From the NCBI GenBank assembly GCA_934045905.1, contig OW203763.1, forward strand, positions 24,231,108-24,295,107: 64,000 nucleotides of DNA, written 5' to 3'. The stretch comes from Leuctra nigra. Taxonomy: Eukaryota > Arthropoda > Insecta > Plecoptera > Leuctridae. The number at the start of each line of letters is the position of its first letter. Position 1 is the stretch's first letter. The position numbers and the translations under genes are program-made. The notes beneath the pieces are model-generated. The model was not told the origin of the DNA. It saw only the letters and a list, made by a program, of their open reading frames with translations, and did no database searches. This document shows, piece by piece, positions 24,991 through 36,503 of the stretch.

Positions 24991-26154
24991 ACAACATTGC
25001 CCTAATTTATTGGCCACTCAAGTAATAAAGTCCGTTTAATTGTGGTTCTCCAGCACTGGGGATTTAAACAAACGTCACATATTTAGATTATAAACTAACG
25101 TAATTAATTAAGTGAAACTATTATCAGACTTTAACAACTAAAAAAAAAACGACCAAAAACCGTATCACCATTCTCAACTCGAGTTCCCCGCCCAACTCCA
25201 GCGCTCCCGCTCCATGGTGCTGGACTCTCCAGGCCCTGCGCGGGGCTCGATTCTAATTGGCCGTGCCTGAAACTGTGTTCGGCCGTCGAGGACATGATCG
25301 CTACACATGGCGGTGACAGTGTAGCTAGTCGAGACGTCAGATGCACCAGTCGGCATTCATCGAATCGAATCTTTCGAGGGGCATCCAAACGCCAAAATAA
25401 CGAGTCGCCCGCTATGTTCATTATACATTGACATGGCATTTGTCATGTAATAAATTGCGCTGGGGTTGTACATCGCAATCATTGGGGATGAGACAAATAG
25501 GCGACATGGTAGAGATGAGTGGGGGGGGGGGGGGTGGCAGGGGGGGGGAGAAGATATAAAGTTGAGTTTCATAACATTCTAGCTGTCCGCTGGATTGTAG
25601 CGATTCCCTCGTTCTTTTTTTCAGGATTATAGAATTGTGATTCGAGTTCTGCATTCTGATCGCATATTGAAATTCTTCGATTTCGATTTATAATAAGAGT
25701 CTATCGAATCAAACGACATCTTTAAAGAGGAAAAAGGACTAAGCATTGAAGTTAGAACGTCGAAGCGGATAAAAAAAAACCTACGGAATGTTCCGATTTG
25801 AATTCTCGAACGTTCCTTTGCTTCATTTACACGCCGTAATTGTTATTATCATTTCTTTGAACAATGAAGTGATCGCTTCATTGTCAGCTCGAGTGGGCAA
25901 AGCGGGGTTTGACGATGACTGGGTTTCACTTTCACCTCTGTTTTCATTCTATTCGCGTCTCTCAATAGATTAACCACTAAACCTATCAAGTTCACGCAGT
26001 TCATTACAGCAATCTTTTAACGAACGGAAGGGAATGGTTATACCGAGTAAAATCGGATTAACAGTTTAGACTTGAAATTCTGCTACAAGAAAATTACATT
26101 CAGTTTAAAATATAACAATAATAGGATGTGACCAAAATATGTTATAAAATGACT
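24991..26154. other. Intron; poly-G tracts
   Basis: A run of 14 G at 25521-25534 and of 9 G at 25540-25548. A GC-rich patch lies at 25180-25380. No gene is recognised. Confidence 0.5.
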
Positions 26155-26345
26155 GAGCGAGATAAACTGGGTGGTAAAGCTCCGACTAGCGCTTGAGCTA
26201 GGTTCCAGAGGCCGACATTTTTCACTGGGCTTTTTCGTGGTTTTCCTCAGTCGACAGGCAAATATTTGTTAGGCGCCTTACGCTTAGACCACGATGTTAT
26301 CCTTATCCTTCTCCTTCATTCATCATCATAATTATTCGCAGATGC
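26155..26345 (+). mobile_element. SINE copy, plus strand
   Basis: GCTTTTTCGTGGTTTTCCTC, AGTCGACAGGCAAAT, a decayed middle and TTCATCATCATAATTATTC match the body of the 46335-46621 SINE. The tRNA head is degenerate (GGTTCCAGAGGCC). Confidence 0.7.
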
Positions 26346-29300
26346 GCAATTGTCTACTGCAAACAACGCACAAAAATGTTCGGCGAGTTCCGACTGAACA
26401 AAACTGAGAACAATACAGAAATGCTATTTTTCTTTAATAACGTTTTACCGTATCGTTTTTCTATATAGTAAAATGCTACATTAAACGTCCGAGAAAGGAA
26501 AATAGGGTAAGAAATGCTTTAATTCGATTAGAGCGACATGTGAAAATCCCCACAAGTTCGCATTCACCGCAAAGAAAAAGATTTCATCGCTTCCACCGAA
26601 CCCAAAAGGAATCAACCACACTCCTCAAACACAATGGCGTTTGATTTTGTTTCGCATTTGTCACGCCGCCCGACATACTGCCGGGTTCCTATTGCTTCGA
26701 CATTGTTCAAACTGCCACTCCGTTACTCCGCCGCCCGCCGTCGGTCCATTCATCTCGTCACCCGCCTCTCGCCAGCATCCCCCGTGCTGCCGCTGCCGCT
26801 GCCGGACGACTCCAGAGCTTTAAGTAATGGATTACCTTTGGTTTTCGACGTCGCGAGTCGTGCTTCGGAGCGCGGAAGTAACCCGGACAAACGGCCTCGT
26901 TAAATTCGTCCATGCTGGCCGGCCCAGAAGGCGACCAATATACCTACCGAGGAGTGGGCGGCGAGAGGGGTGGGGGAGGGGGGCTGTTTGTTTGATCAGT
27001 ACTTGACATATGTCTTCTGGTTCACGTGAAGCGTACGTTCTTCTCGGCTCATTTCGCCCACCACAATTTAGATATTGTTTTGCACTATTTGAAAGGGGCG
27101 GTGAAATCCGCTTGGTGGCGTTTTAAGTTTTATGATACACGGAAGTCGTCATTATTCTTTAAAAAAATAAAATAAACTCATGTATTCAAGTGTAAGATTA
27201 AATAATAATCGGATCAAAAAGTCTAAAAAATTACGTTAACTCAGCAGCCGTGACTCTTTAAAAAATAATATGCACCGAAAACAATCGAGATAAAATAAAG
27301 CAAATATACGAAGTAGACAACAAAGAGGATGTCGTGTATATATCCAGTGTACGGTGTGCACAGTCTGCGGGGTGTGCTCATGTGTATGTTCACAAAGTAA
27401 TCATACTAACGTAAGTGCTCAACTACCAATGATTTCGAAAGCTTCAATGGGCGTCTTGTTTGTAAGAGTCTCAATTAAAAGCTTCGAAACGGTTAAACAA
27501 TTTGCAAATGAAAATATTAGATAGGTCTTAAGTAAATAAATGGGAAGTAAACCATCTAAGAAAGTCAATATAAACAACCCTTGACCGAGCCCTCTTGGAA
27601 GCCAGTTGTGTGCTCTGCGATTCTTTAACCTTTTCATTTCATCGAGGAAACGCTCATTTTTTACGTTACAAATTATAAAAGTTTTAATTGTATTTTAGTT
27701 ACGTAAAGATTTTTAATATTGCGCATACAAATATTTCGTCTGGAATTAATTGGTGTGATAGAGGGATAATTTGCAAACTTTTCGCACGTGATTTACTTTC
27801 GCAACTCTTTACTGCCCGCAAATTAGCTAGCTATATACCACCCATGCAGCTTATAGAAAAAACTGTAATAACGCCTTGGCGTTTGCTCGCGTATGAAAAT
27901 GTTTTCCGAATAGGTTCGTCTAGAGCGTTGTAACCCAGTTAGCTCCGGCAGATTTACAAGACGGTTATCGTTGCAGTGGCCAACACATGGCAAAGAAGTG
28001 GCGATTATTCAAGAGTGCGCACTGGGAATACAAAATAACGTTTATATACTGCATCTGTTTGCTGCACGAATGACATTTCTCTCTTAAACAGCTCAAAATT
28101 ACAATTGCGAAGAATATTGGAAGATGTTGAAGAAGTGGTTTCATTTGTGAAGTACGATTTCATAAAATGCAGTTCCTACTGTGTGAATTATTTAATAAAA
28201 AGCAACGTCTCGACTGACTTAAATCAGCCATCGTCAGGCATGTCAAAGGTCAAAAGATAATTTCAAAATGACATTTCAAAATTATGGTTCATAATAATAT
28301 GCTTATTACTTTCGAAATAAAGAATATTTTGGCCAAGTCAATAATCGAACTGGGATCCTCCTGGATGAAACATCAGGATGAGTCCTTAATTTACTGCCGA
28401 TTATAAACGCACCCCCGGATTGGTCTGAACATGGTACTGGGTCGATTCCCGCTTGGGATCAAGTTCATTTGTTTGAAAGTGTATTATTTATTCTGTATAC
28501 TACAGAGATACTACTGAACTTTTAAGCTGTATTGGTAAATAAGTAATCACTGTACCTATGTGTATTTCGACTAGTTTTAAAAAAATGAGTGAACTACCAT
28601 TGTTTCGTTTTGAGGAATTTTGCAGCATTAAAATAATTTTAAATGCTAAACAAAATACATACCACTTTTTGAAATAGGTAAGTATAGAATATCTTGACAA
28701 TCTAGGAGTTTACAGAGTGTTATCAAAAACACAACATAATTGAGAGGAAATCGTTCGAATCAAGTGGAGTTATTTATTGAATTTTCTTCTTAGAAGCTGT
28801 GTATATTCTTGATTGAACCACGATGCATTCTTTCTTGACATTGCAACGCATTCCTGGCCGATCAGGACATGCCAATACCCACTACTTTCTTCATGGTGTA
28901 CTTTTACACCATGTTTTGCAATTGTGCAGAATGTCGGATAAATAGCTGATGCCATAGAACTGACAAAGTGTCAAGGGATAAGTCGATATATGAAGAACGC
29001 ATCATTGACATTCGTCGAACGCACACCCGCAACTTACACAAATTCCGTGCAGAGCAGAAGAAAAGAGAGAAGTAATTTTCAAACTTTTGAGCTTGTCACT
29101 TTTCAAAGAGAACATGTTTCGAGGATTCCGATTGGTTTATCGGTTATTGAACAGCAGTTTGCAGTTCTCCAATCAGCACACGCCGGAGCTTTTCCAGCAA
29201 CAAACTTTTCATCTTCCAACTAGCCTTATTGTGAACTGCAGAAAAAAAGTATATAACTTCAGTGAGACATTTTTTTTAACTCGCGAAAAAAAGTTTCAAA

Positions 29301-30635
29301 ATGAAATTTCCTCCGGTGTGTATAAGCTGCACTGGGGCGCGCAAGTTCGCGATCTTTTCCCGATGATTTGGACGCGAAGTTATCGGGCGGTATATTGCGA
29401 CAGGGAACCCGCATTATGGGAAAAAGACGACCGTCAAACCCGATCAAGACCAACATTTACTTCTTAGTCGCGGTAAGGAAACCCTCCCCCACCCCCACAC
29501 CACTCCAGCCGAAAACGACGTCAATTTTATATTATACCTACTGCTTTCCAGAATTTAGATTCGATATGAACGGCCAGAATATGGGAAGTATCAAATATCA
29601 TATCCACCCATTCAGTTTTACTCCGTGAGATTGAGATACAAAACTACCCACCGTCACACTGCGATAAGTTTTTATCAGCGACGAAACAAATTTTAACGCT
29701 AACTTATACTCGTTCAGCGGCGAAAATGGCTTTATTTTAAACAGAGTCCGTATAAAATAGTATTGCCTTCCCATCTAAAGTTCTTCGGTCTCTTTGACGA
29801 CAGTTCAAAGCTCGCACTCAATGCTGAAGTTCAACTTTGAAACCATCGAAATAAAGTTGACACTCTATCACAAGTCAGAATCTTCAATGTAGTTAACTAT
29901 TGTCATTTCATGTAATACTCGAATCAAAGGAAATAATATTGTTTGGAGTAAATGTCAAACCTTATTGTCTTGTCGAGGAAAATGATACTTCTGTGTGATC
30001 GAATGACCCTTGGCCTCGGGTTCACCAATAAGTTCTTCTTCACGAATCTGATGAGAAAAGACATGCGTCAAGGTAATTCAGTTCAGAGGTAGGTCATTAC
30101 AGTACAAATATCAATTATTGAAGAGTGTAGCATGGAAAGCACTATAGCGGGAGGAAACAATTTCACAGAGCTTCAAGCTGTTCACAAGAGCGTTCGGCAG
30201 AATTTCCAATTTAATTCCGGCCAGATTAAGATTTCGTTTAGTAATTAATTAAATTTCGTCAATGAGAAGAGATCGAATGAGAGCTGTCTTGCATATTGTA
30301 TTTCGAAATAGAGGTTCTCGTACGTTTCCTTAATGACATAATTACGGGGTAACCTTATAAAAGGTTGATCAGCAACGTGGATGGGGTGCAGCTAACGAAC
30401 GTACCCACTGGTCAAACCCGGCTATATCTCAACCTCCAGCAATAGCTCTCATCGCCACTTTTCCACCCTCGTTTCTTCGGTCTTTTGGTTGCCGAAACTT
30501 ATTTCGTATTCTGTACGTGGCCGTTGAAATTTGCCGGGCCGGCTCCCTTAGCTAGGTCCCCGCGCTCTCCCCCCCGCCCGCCACCCGCCTCCGCCGCCGC
30601 CGGTCCACCCCCTCCACCCCACAGCTGCTAAGCCT
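26346..30635. other. Intron, no gene recognised
   Basis: A GC-rich patch lies at 26640-26960. A possible SINE head (TGGGTCGATTCCCGCTTGGG) lies near 28438-28458. A C-rich tract lies at 30540-30620. Open frames of 60-130 codons in this stretch have no resemblance that I recognise. Confidence 0.4.
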
Positions 30636-30827
30636 GTGCCGGGGATGATGAGCAAGTTCCAGGGGGTGGTTGCCTGTGTCAGCAAAGAGAACGTCGTACG
30701 AGGGTGGAATTTCAACGACTACCCCCGACATACACCGTGCTCTTCGGGCGTCATGGTTTCTTCATCTTCTTCCTTCGCAGACTCCGACATCCATCCCGGC
30801 ATCGTGCAGGTGATAGATAGACACTAA
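30636..30827 (+). other. Exon-like segment, unrecognised
   Basis: A C-rich tract ending in CACAG (30622) is followed by an open frame beginning MPGMMSKFQGVVACVSKENV. Within it, TTCTTCCTTCGCAG (30780) precedes 29 bases ending CAG|GTGATA that read SDIHPGIVQ. It does not match the AGBL4 segment expected here, and the donor is poor. It is probably not coding. Confidence 0.15.
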
Positions 30828-30874
30828 TCCGCCTGCGGTGAATTCGAGACTGAACCCTCGCGGGAGGTGTCGGC

Positions 30875-30939
30875 GGGGGGGGGGGGGGGGGGGGGATCAA
30901 TAATTAACAAATTCGCGCGGTCGGGGGGGGGGGGGGGGG
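30875..30939. repeat. Two poly-G tracts
   Basis: 21 G at 30875-30895 and 17 G at 30923-30939, separated by 27 bases. Confidence 0.97.
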
Positions 30940-32694
30940 TGGGGGTAACATTTTTATTCAAATTTGTCTTATTACGAACTTTAACGAGGTGCTTTAATGC
31001 AGCGACGCTTATGGAGCAATTTTGTAACCGTGGCGACACTCCGGCTGTCGTGAACCACGTAAAACGTGCGCCGTAAACGCGGTTCGATTCCGCAAGCCTT
31101 CGTGCTAACTACTGAATTAGCGAATTGGTAATCAAGGGGGAAAGCTTTGACATTCATTTCGGGTGAAGTTGAACAGAATTGCATCTTTATTATAATGTCC
31201 CCCGGCATACGTTAACTACGCAAACTGTACTAGATGAACCTAAACGCTAGGCACATCGTTGATCGAATCTCACCTTCCCTCAAACTTGGCGAATCTATCA
31301 CCATTACCATAATTACCCCCGAGGGTAACATAAAGTCGGTGGTTCGGAAACGCCGCGGGTGGAGTATATAGGTAGATTTACAAGCATCAGAACGCCTTCC
31401 ACCCACCACGGCCTCTCATCGGTGTCTCACTACTCACTACTCACTCCACAAACGAGCTCACAATGTGCACATGAACGCGTTGTCTGACTCGACTTAGTTT
31501 ACCAATAACCCCGCTGCCAGTGGGCTAGTCGATACAGATACAGATATAGATATAGAGACATGTATTGGCGACGTGCGAACACATCAAATGGAATTGACTC
31601 TTGAAATTGACAGAGTTTAGTTGATATAACACTCGATATGGCTACTGAATATATGCGGATGGTGAACGGGATACCATGGCAACAGTGGCCCAACAAACTG
31701 GAGGGGCTCTTTGTAGTATAGTTACACAAGAGAAACTATACTCGCAACAGTATAATCTTCACTTTCGCTAACTCAAACAACAGTTTTGTTAATTTGTTCT
31801 CATTTCACCCACAATGCTCTATTTTACAATCTCATTTGGCAAACACACATTCGCGAATATTAGTCTAATAAACTTAGAGTTGCGTGCCCTCATCCTGGCG
31901 TCTCGTTTATTTGCCACGAGACGCGGAGGCGTGCACGGTGTGCGGGCTTCTGCTTCTTCAGAGATCTCTTCCCATCAAAACATCAGACGCTCCAGCTTCA
32001 CGCCGAGGGCCAAATCATTCCCGAAAGATTTACTTGCTTTCTTCCAAACGACCGTTTTGATTTCACGGCTCGTAAGGTGCGCGGGGCGGGGGGGGGGGGG
32101 GGGGTTCTTCATCTCGACTATATAGAAGTATAGCAGCTATAACGCGCGCGGCATTTCAAGCATGAAAGTAAAATTGGTCGCACCTGCAGCAGTCACAGAA
32201 TGGAGCAGGAGAACAGACGGCTTGCTCTCTCTCGCTCTCTCCTTGTGTCTTCTCTCTCGCCCAACCCATCGACTTGTAGATTAAAAGCACCACTATCTGT
32301 CTCTATTCTATGATATCAAGCACATCAAACACATAACAGTAACACTGTATATCTAACGCGTCCCTTTTCACCCCCCTCCTCACCCCCACCCCCGCCTTCT
32401 CCGTCCCACATCTTTCACTCCTGGAAAAGCGTCCGACGACTCGCGGATAAAGATGATACTATTGTACGTCTGCTCCTCCAGTCGCTTACTACATTAGGTC
32501 CCTGAGGGAAATAGACATGCCGGGGCTATAGCAACGACAATACGCCCTATCTCCTATCCCATCCACAATACAACACGCGTACATAGAGGAGAAGAAGGTG
32601 ACATCAAGTTTAGTTCAGACGATATCGATCTGACGGGATACAGGAATTGGACACACAATTCTTTTCGAGGACATTCACAACTTTCAAAGAGATT
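30940..32694. other. Intron up to the assembly gap
   Basis: A possible SINE head (ACGCGGTTCGATTCCGCAAG) lies near 31078-31097. A run of 17 G lies at 32088-32104. No exon is recognised. Confidence 0.45.
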
Positions 32695-32894
32695 NNNNNN
32701 NNNNNNNNNNNNNNNNNNNNNNNNNNNNNNNNNNNNNNNNNNNNNNNNNNNNNNNNNNNNNNNNNNNNNNNNNNNNNNNNNNNNNNNNNNNNNNNNNNNN
32801 NNNNNNNNNNNNNNNNNNNNNNNNNNNNNNNNNNNNNNNNNNNNNNNNNNNNNNNNNNNNNNNNNNNNNNNNNNNNNNNNNNNNNNNNNNNNNN
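32695..32894. other. Assembly gap (200 N)
   Basis: Exactly 200 N, a size that suggests either a placeholder or an estimated gap. It lies inside the interval where a roughly 30-codon AGBL4 exon is missing. Confidence 1.
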
Positions 32895-35129
32895 AAATGT
32901 GAATAATGGCAAATCGCGATCCTAATACCTCCGTCAGTGTGAAGTGTCAACGGAACGGTATATTATATCTTATATTAGAGAGGAGGAGGTGACTATTACC
33001 CCCATAGATCCTCGACTAGAGTAAGGGGGGAAAGAAGAGGGGGGGCTTCTGTTTTATCCTAACGTTTCGTCGTTTATTTTCATCGCAAGACAAGGGTCAT
33101 TAGTTTGATCAGAGATAACGGATAATCGATTCCCATAAAGCCCGATGCCGGCAAAAGCATTGTACACCCCCACCCCCCCTCCCCCTACCCCGTCTCTTCA
33201 GTCACCCATATCTATGCAGACATTCACATGATCCATATTACGATATGGGGTCAAAGGGCATATCTATCTCTCTATAATGGAGCCGCGAGTTTTTTCCTAT
33301 CCCCTCTTCTGCGCCCTCCAACCCCCTCCAGCTATATACCTATATGGAACAGTTAAAGGTCCAAATCATGATATTGCGGCGCGGGCAATTGGACCACAAC
33401 CTACGCTTGAATTGGGATGATATCACCACAAAGAAAATGAAATGGTCCAAGAATATTACAAAGAAAGTTCGTTTCAACTTTGCCTCAAAAGGTATTTTCA
33501 AGAAAAAGGAGATATGCACAAGAAATATATAATTCAGTTTAGTTCTTCTTCCTCAAGAAAGTTTCAAATGCCAATTAGAAAAGCAAAACGTTCTACTGCA
33601 TAATCATGGTGTTCAGGATGTATTGTTATTATTGTTTCACTGCCAAGCTACAAAACTGTCATTTTCAGTTCCCAAGAGCATTTCCGAGAAAACGTTCGTG
33701 CTAAGTTGAAAGTTAGAGTGTGACAGTGGCATCTTGTCTCTTCTGGAAATGCACATTTTCCAATGACCCGAATACAGGAAAAGGAATGGCCAAATGCAGA
33801 AATAATACATCACAATGTTGTGAAGAGGCAACGCAAGTCATAAGAATCACAATTACGACTTATAGTTTACACTAATTTCCCAACAGTTTACGACACATTT
33901 CTCTACGAAAGCACTCACCTAAAAAATACGAACGACCCACCCCGACATTAAATTTCATAATACTCCCTCTCAGCAAAAAGCCACAAACAAAATATCGCAA
34001 GATGAAAGGATACGTCCATCTTTGGGCCGAGAAGATGGCTCTCAAGAACGTTAGATATGCCCATAGGCGTAGAAATACTGTCTGATATAAGCGACGTATT
34101 TTTCCTCTCCCATAGTTGCTGCCCCCCCCCCCCCCCCCCCCCCCCCCGCAGGTCGACTTTGTTTGCACATATTGGCTTGACAGTGATCTCATCAACTACG
34201 ATATTGTTCGGTAGAAAATTGCATTTTCTTGCCTTGGCGTCCACTTCATTTCATTTCAATACTCTTGGGAGTTTGTGCCACGTTCTGAACACGTTGCAGA
34301 GTAAGCCTATTGCACTGATGAAATTATATAGGAGTCTTCTAATAATAGCCTCTGTCTTGCGAACTTCATCCTTTTATCTCGATTCCAAGTAAGAAATCGT
34401 CAATACCGATAGATTTTGCCATTCCAATAGACAGAGAGCGATGTGGAGTGCGGGGTGGGGGGGGGGGGGGGGAGCTGGCGGTGGGGAAAAATCGAGAAGG
34501 CTTTTAAGAAGTAGCATCCGCATAAAAGGAATTTATTGAAATTTTCAGAGAGTGGGAGTGCAATTTAACAAAGACACTTGACGATGGAACTTGGAAAGTA
34601 TGAAGATTATTAAGGTTTGATGAAGAGCAAATTCCCACACAAAAAAACTATGTATGAAAATCGGTTCCGTTCACTTAATTCAGTTAAATTATAATCAAGA
34701 CTTCAAAAGATTCTTATTATTCATATTTCATTTTCAAATTTATTATAAGAACTCACGTGACAAATTAAACAACACTTCTTTTAGTCGTTTTTGGCAATTG
34801 AAAATCTTTACTGCTCTAACTGCATCAAACGAGCTACCCGTTTGATTATGTTTATCATTTAATTGAAATGTTTGTACAAGTGTGTAAATAACAGCCGACT
34901 AGAACAAACATTGTTCTCTAGATTCTTTCTCTTCTAATTCCCTTGTCTAATCAGTCTCTATTTACTCATCAGTATACGTCGCAGAGTTGCAATTAATTAG
35001 ATATACGTCCTATCTCCAGTATATCTGAACGTAACGTATCATTAGATAGCTACAAAAGATAGAACTCATTCAAGTTAAGATTCTGTATGCGATAACAAAG
35101 CGCTGTGATGAGAGAAATACCTGCTAGGA
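32895..35129. other. Intron; poly-C and poly-G tracts
   Basis: 26 C at 34122-34147 and 16 G at 34457-34472. No exon is recognised. Confidence 0.5.
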
Positions 35130-35712
35130 ACATTCGAATATTGGCGCGTTCAATTTGAATTGAAGATTTTTTGAATACATAAAATATTGGAATGTTTTTA
35201 GTGATGCTTTGATTCAGTGATAGAGGCGCCGAGGCAAGAAATGTGACTGCAAATCAGGCGGGTCGTAAACAAAATTCAAATATTGGCGCGTCGAAATTGA
35301 ATTGAAGTTTGTTTTGAATACTTATCGAATATTGGAATGTTTTTAGTATTGTTTTGACTCGGTGATGAAAGAAAGGAGCAAATACAAAACGTGGCTATAC
35401 AAATAAGGCGGGTTGGGTATTGGCGCGTACAATTTCAATTGGATTTCCTTTTAATTGTATATTGGAATATTTTAGCATTGGTCACTTTGATACACAGTGA
35501 TCAAGGCCCTGAGACAAGAAAACAAGGTTGTCGGGAACAAAATAAGAATATAGGCGCGCCATTCTTTTTAAATACTTTTTTTTGTACATTTTGAAACTCA
35601 ATGATCCTAGTGGTGGCTTACAAGAGAGTACAATTGAGACAGGTGGTGAAAAATTCGAATATTGGATCGCTATCAATGTTTTGAATATTTCTATTTTGGA
35701 ACACTAAACATT
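35130..35712 (+). repeat. Diverged tandem repeat of about 111-142 bp, 5 units
   Basis: Each unit opens with an AATATTGGCGCG-like motif. The cores are TTGGCGCG at 35141, 35283 and 35420, TAGGCGCG at 35551 and TTGGATCG at 35662. Each is followed by AATTGAATTG-like sequence, an AATATTGGAATGTTTTTAG-like segment and an A-rich purine stretch. Spacing is 142, 137, 131 and 111 bp. The units are much more diverged than the satellites elsewhere. Confidence 0.8.
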
Positions 35713-35984
35713 GATCACAGTTGAAATCTGATGAAGTGGCCTCGATCGAGATCTAGATAGTTGCAATCACAATGACAGATAGGTACACTTATCCTCTCTT
35801 CTCAGCATTATTTCAACTATCCGATACAACGAGAGAAGGGCACATAAAGGACTACATAAAAGGGTTCGATAAAATTGGGATATTCATAAGTTTCAACAGC
35901 GCGTCAAAAGGTGAGTTGTCGAAAGTCCACTTACAAGCTTATAAGCTCAACCACTCGGAAAGATCAGACTTGAAACGGACTTTT

Positions 35985-36046
35985 GAAGGACGGCCGGGAG
36001 AATCGAGACCGAGCTTTACTGCCTGAGCCAACTTGCTCTGGAGGTT
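35985..36046 (-). mobile_element. SINE head fragment next to exon D
   Basis: GGACGGCCGGGAGAATCGAG and TTTACTGCCTGAGCCAACTT match the minus-strand tRNA-like head seen in the 82-bp array (GGGAATTGAACC, TTACTGCCTGAGCCAACTAG). It ends about 12 bases before the first 70-bp acceptor repeat. Confidence 0.65.
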
Positions 36047-36057
36047 TCCATGAATAT

Positions 36058-36337
36058 CTTGTGTTTGTGTTTTCAGGCAACGGATGCCCAACAAACACGT
36101 CTACTACTACAAGTCGCCTGAACATGTCTTGTGTTTGTGTTTTCAGGCAACGGATGCCCAACAAACACGTCTACTACTACAAGTCGCCTGAACATGTCTT
36201 GTGTTTGTGTTTTCAGGCAACGGATGCCCAACAAACACGTCTACTACTACAAGTCGCCTGAACATGTCTTGTGTTTGTGTTTTCAGGCAACGGATGCCTA
36301 ACAAACACGTCTACTACTACAAGTCGCCTGAACATCA
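36058..36337 (+). repeat. 70-bp tandem repeat of splice acceptor plus exon start, 4 copies
   Basis: Four copies with a period of exactly 70 bp. The AG of each copy ends at 36076, 36146, 36216 and 36286. Each unit has a T/G-rich pyrimidine tract (CTTGTGTTTGTGTTTTCAG) followed by the first 51 bases of AGBL4 exon D. Copies 1-3 read CGGATGCCC where copy 4 has CGGATGCCT, a synonymous difference; the units are otherwise identical as far as I can see. Near identity implies recent duplication or gene conversion. Confidence 0.95.
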
Positions 36338-36503
36338 GAACCACTACGTCTTGTCCTTCGCATTCGGCTTCGACAGGGAAGAAGATGTCTACCAGTTCGC
36401 CTTCAGTTATCCGTACTCCTACTCCAGATGCCAGGCCCATCTGGACCTGCTAGAGAGGAGGCAGATCCCGCACTTCCACAGGGAACTACTCACCAATACA
36501 GTG
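36287..36503 (+). CDS. AGBL4: AGBL4 coding exon D (after a missing exon)
   Basis: The exon is 217 bp. The first base completes a codon (phase 2; the family has Trp here, TG|G), followed by 72 codons: QRMPNKHVYYYKSPEHQNHY, VLSFAFGFDREEDVYQFAFS, then YPYSYSRCQAHLDLLERRQI and PHFHRELLTNTV. The HVYYYKSPEH and FDREEDVYQFA blocks match CCP6. The donor is GTAAGA at 36504, phase 0. I chose 36287 as the start because it is the only copy of the fourfold repeated acceptor that leads uninterrupted into the rest of the exon. The three upstream copies, with exon starts at 36077, 36147 and 36217, each run into a TGA in the following repeat. This part of the protein ends the N-terminal beta-rich domain, just before the M14 catalytic domain. 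Confidence 0.92.

Larger units (their letters stand above)
11645..36503 (+). other. AGBL4: Partial AGBL4 (CCP6) gene, visible span
   Basis: This is the span of the visible exons of a cytosolic carboxypeptidase 6 orthologue. The family (peptidase M14, CCP/AGBL subfamily) removes glutamates from polyglutamylated tubulin and some other proteins in the cytosol and around cilia and centrosomes. Three exons encode about 155 residues in the order expected for the N-terminal CCP domain: GHLCFDASFETG, then NLGRVDLISEFEYDLFIRP, then HVYYYKSPEH and FDREEDVYQFAFSYPYSY. The reading phases agree: phase 1 between the first two exons, phase 0 after the second, phase 2 before the third. The catalytic HxxE...H zinc ligands are not in the window, so the gene continues to the right. 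The AGBL4 assignment rather than CCP1 or CCP5 rests on recalled family sequences, especially the EYDLFIRPDTCNPRFR segment. Confidence 0.88.

Noticed and set aside
36077..36286. Three extra exon D copies as alternative coding exons
   Set aside because: Copies 1-3 have no donor and only 51 exonic bases each, and reading through them meets a TGA; they are acceptor duplicates, not whole exons.
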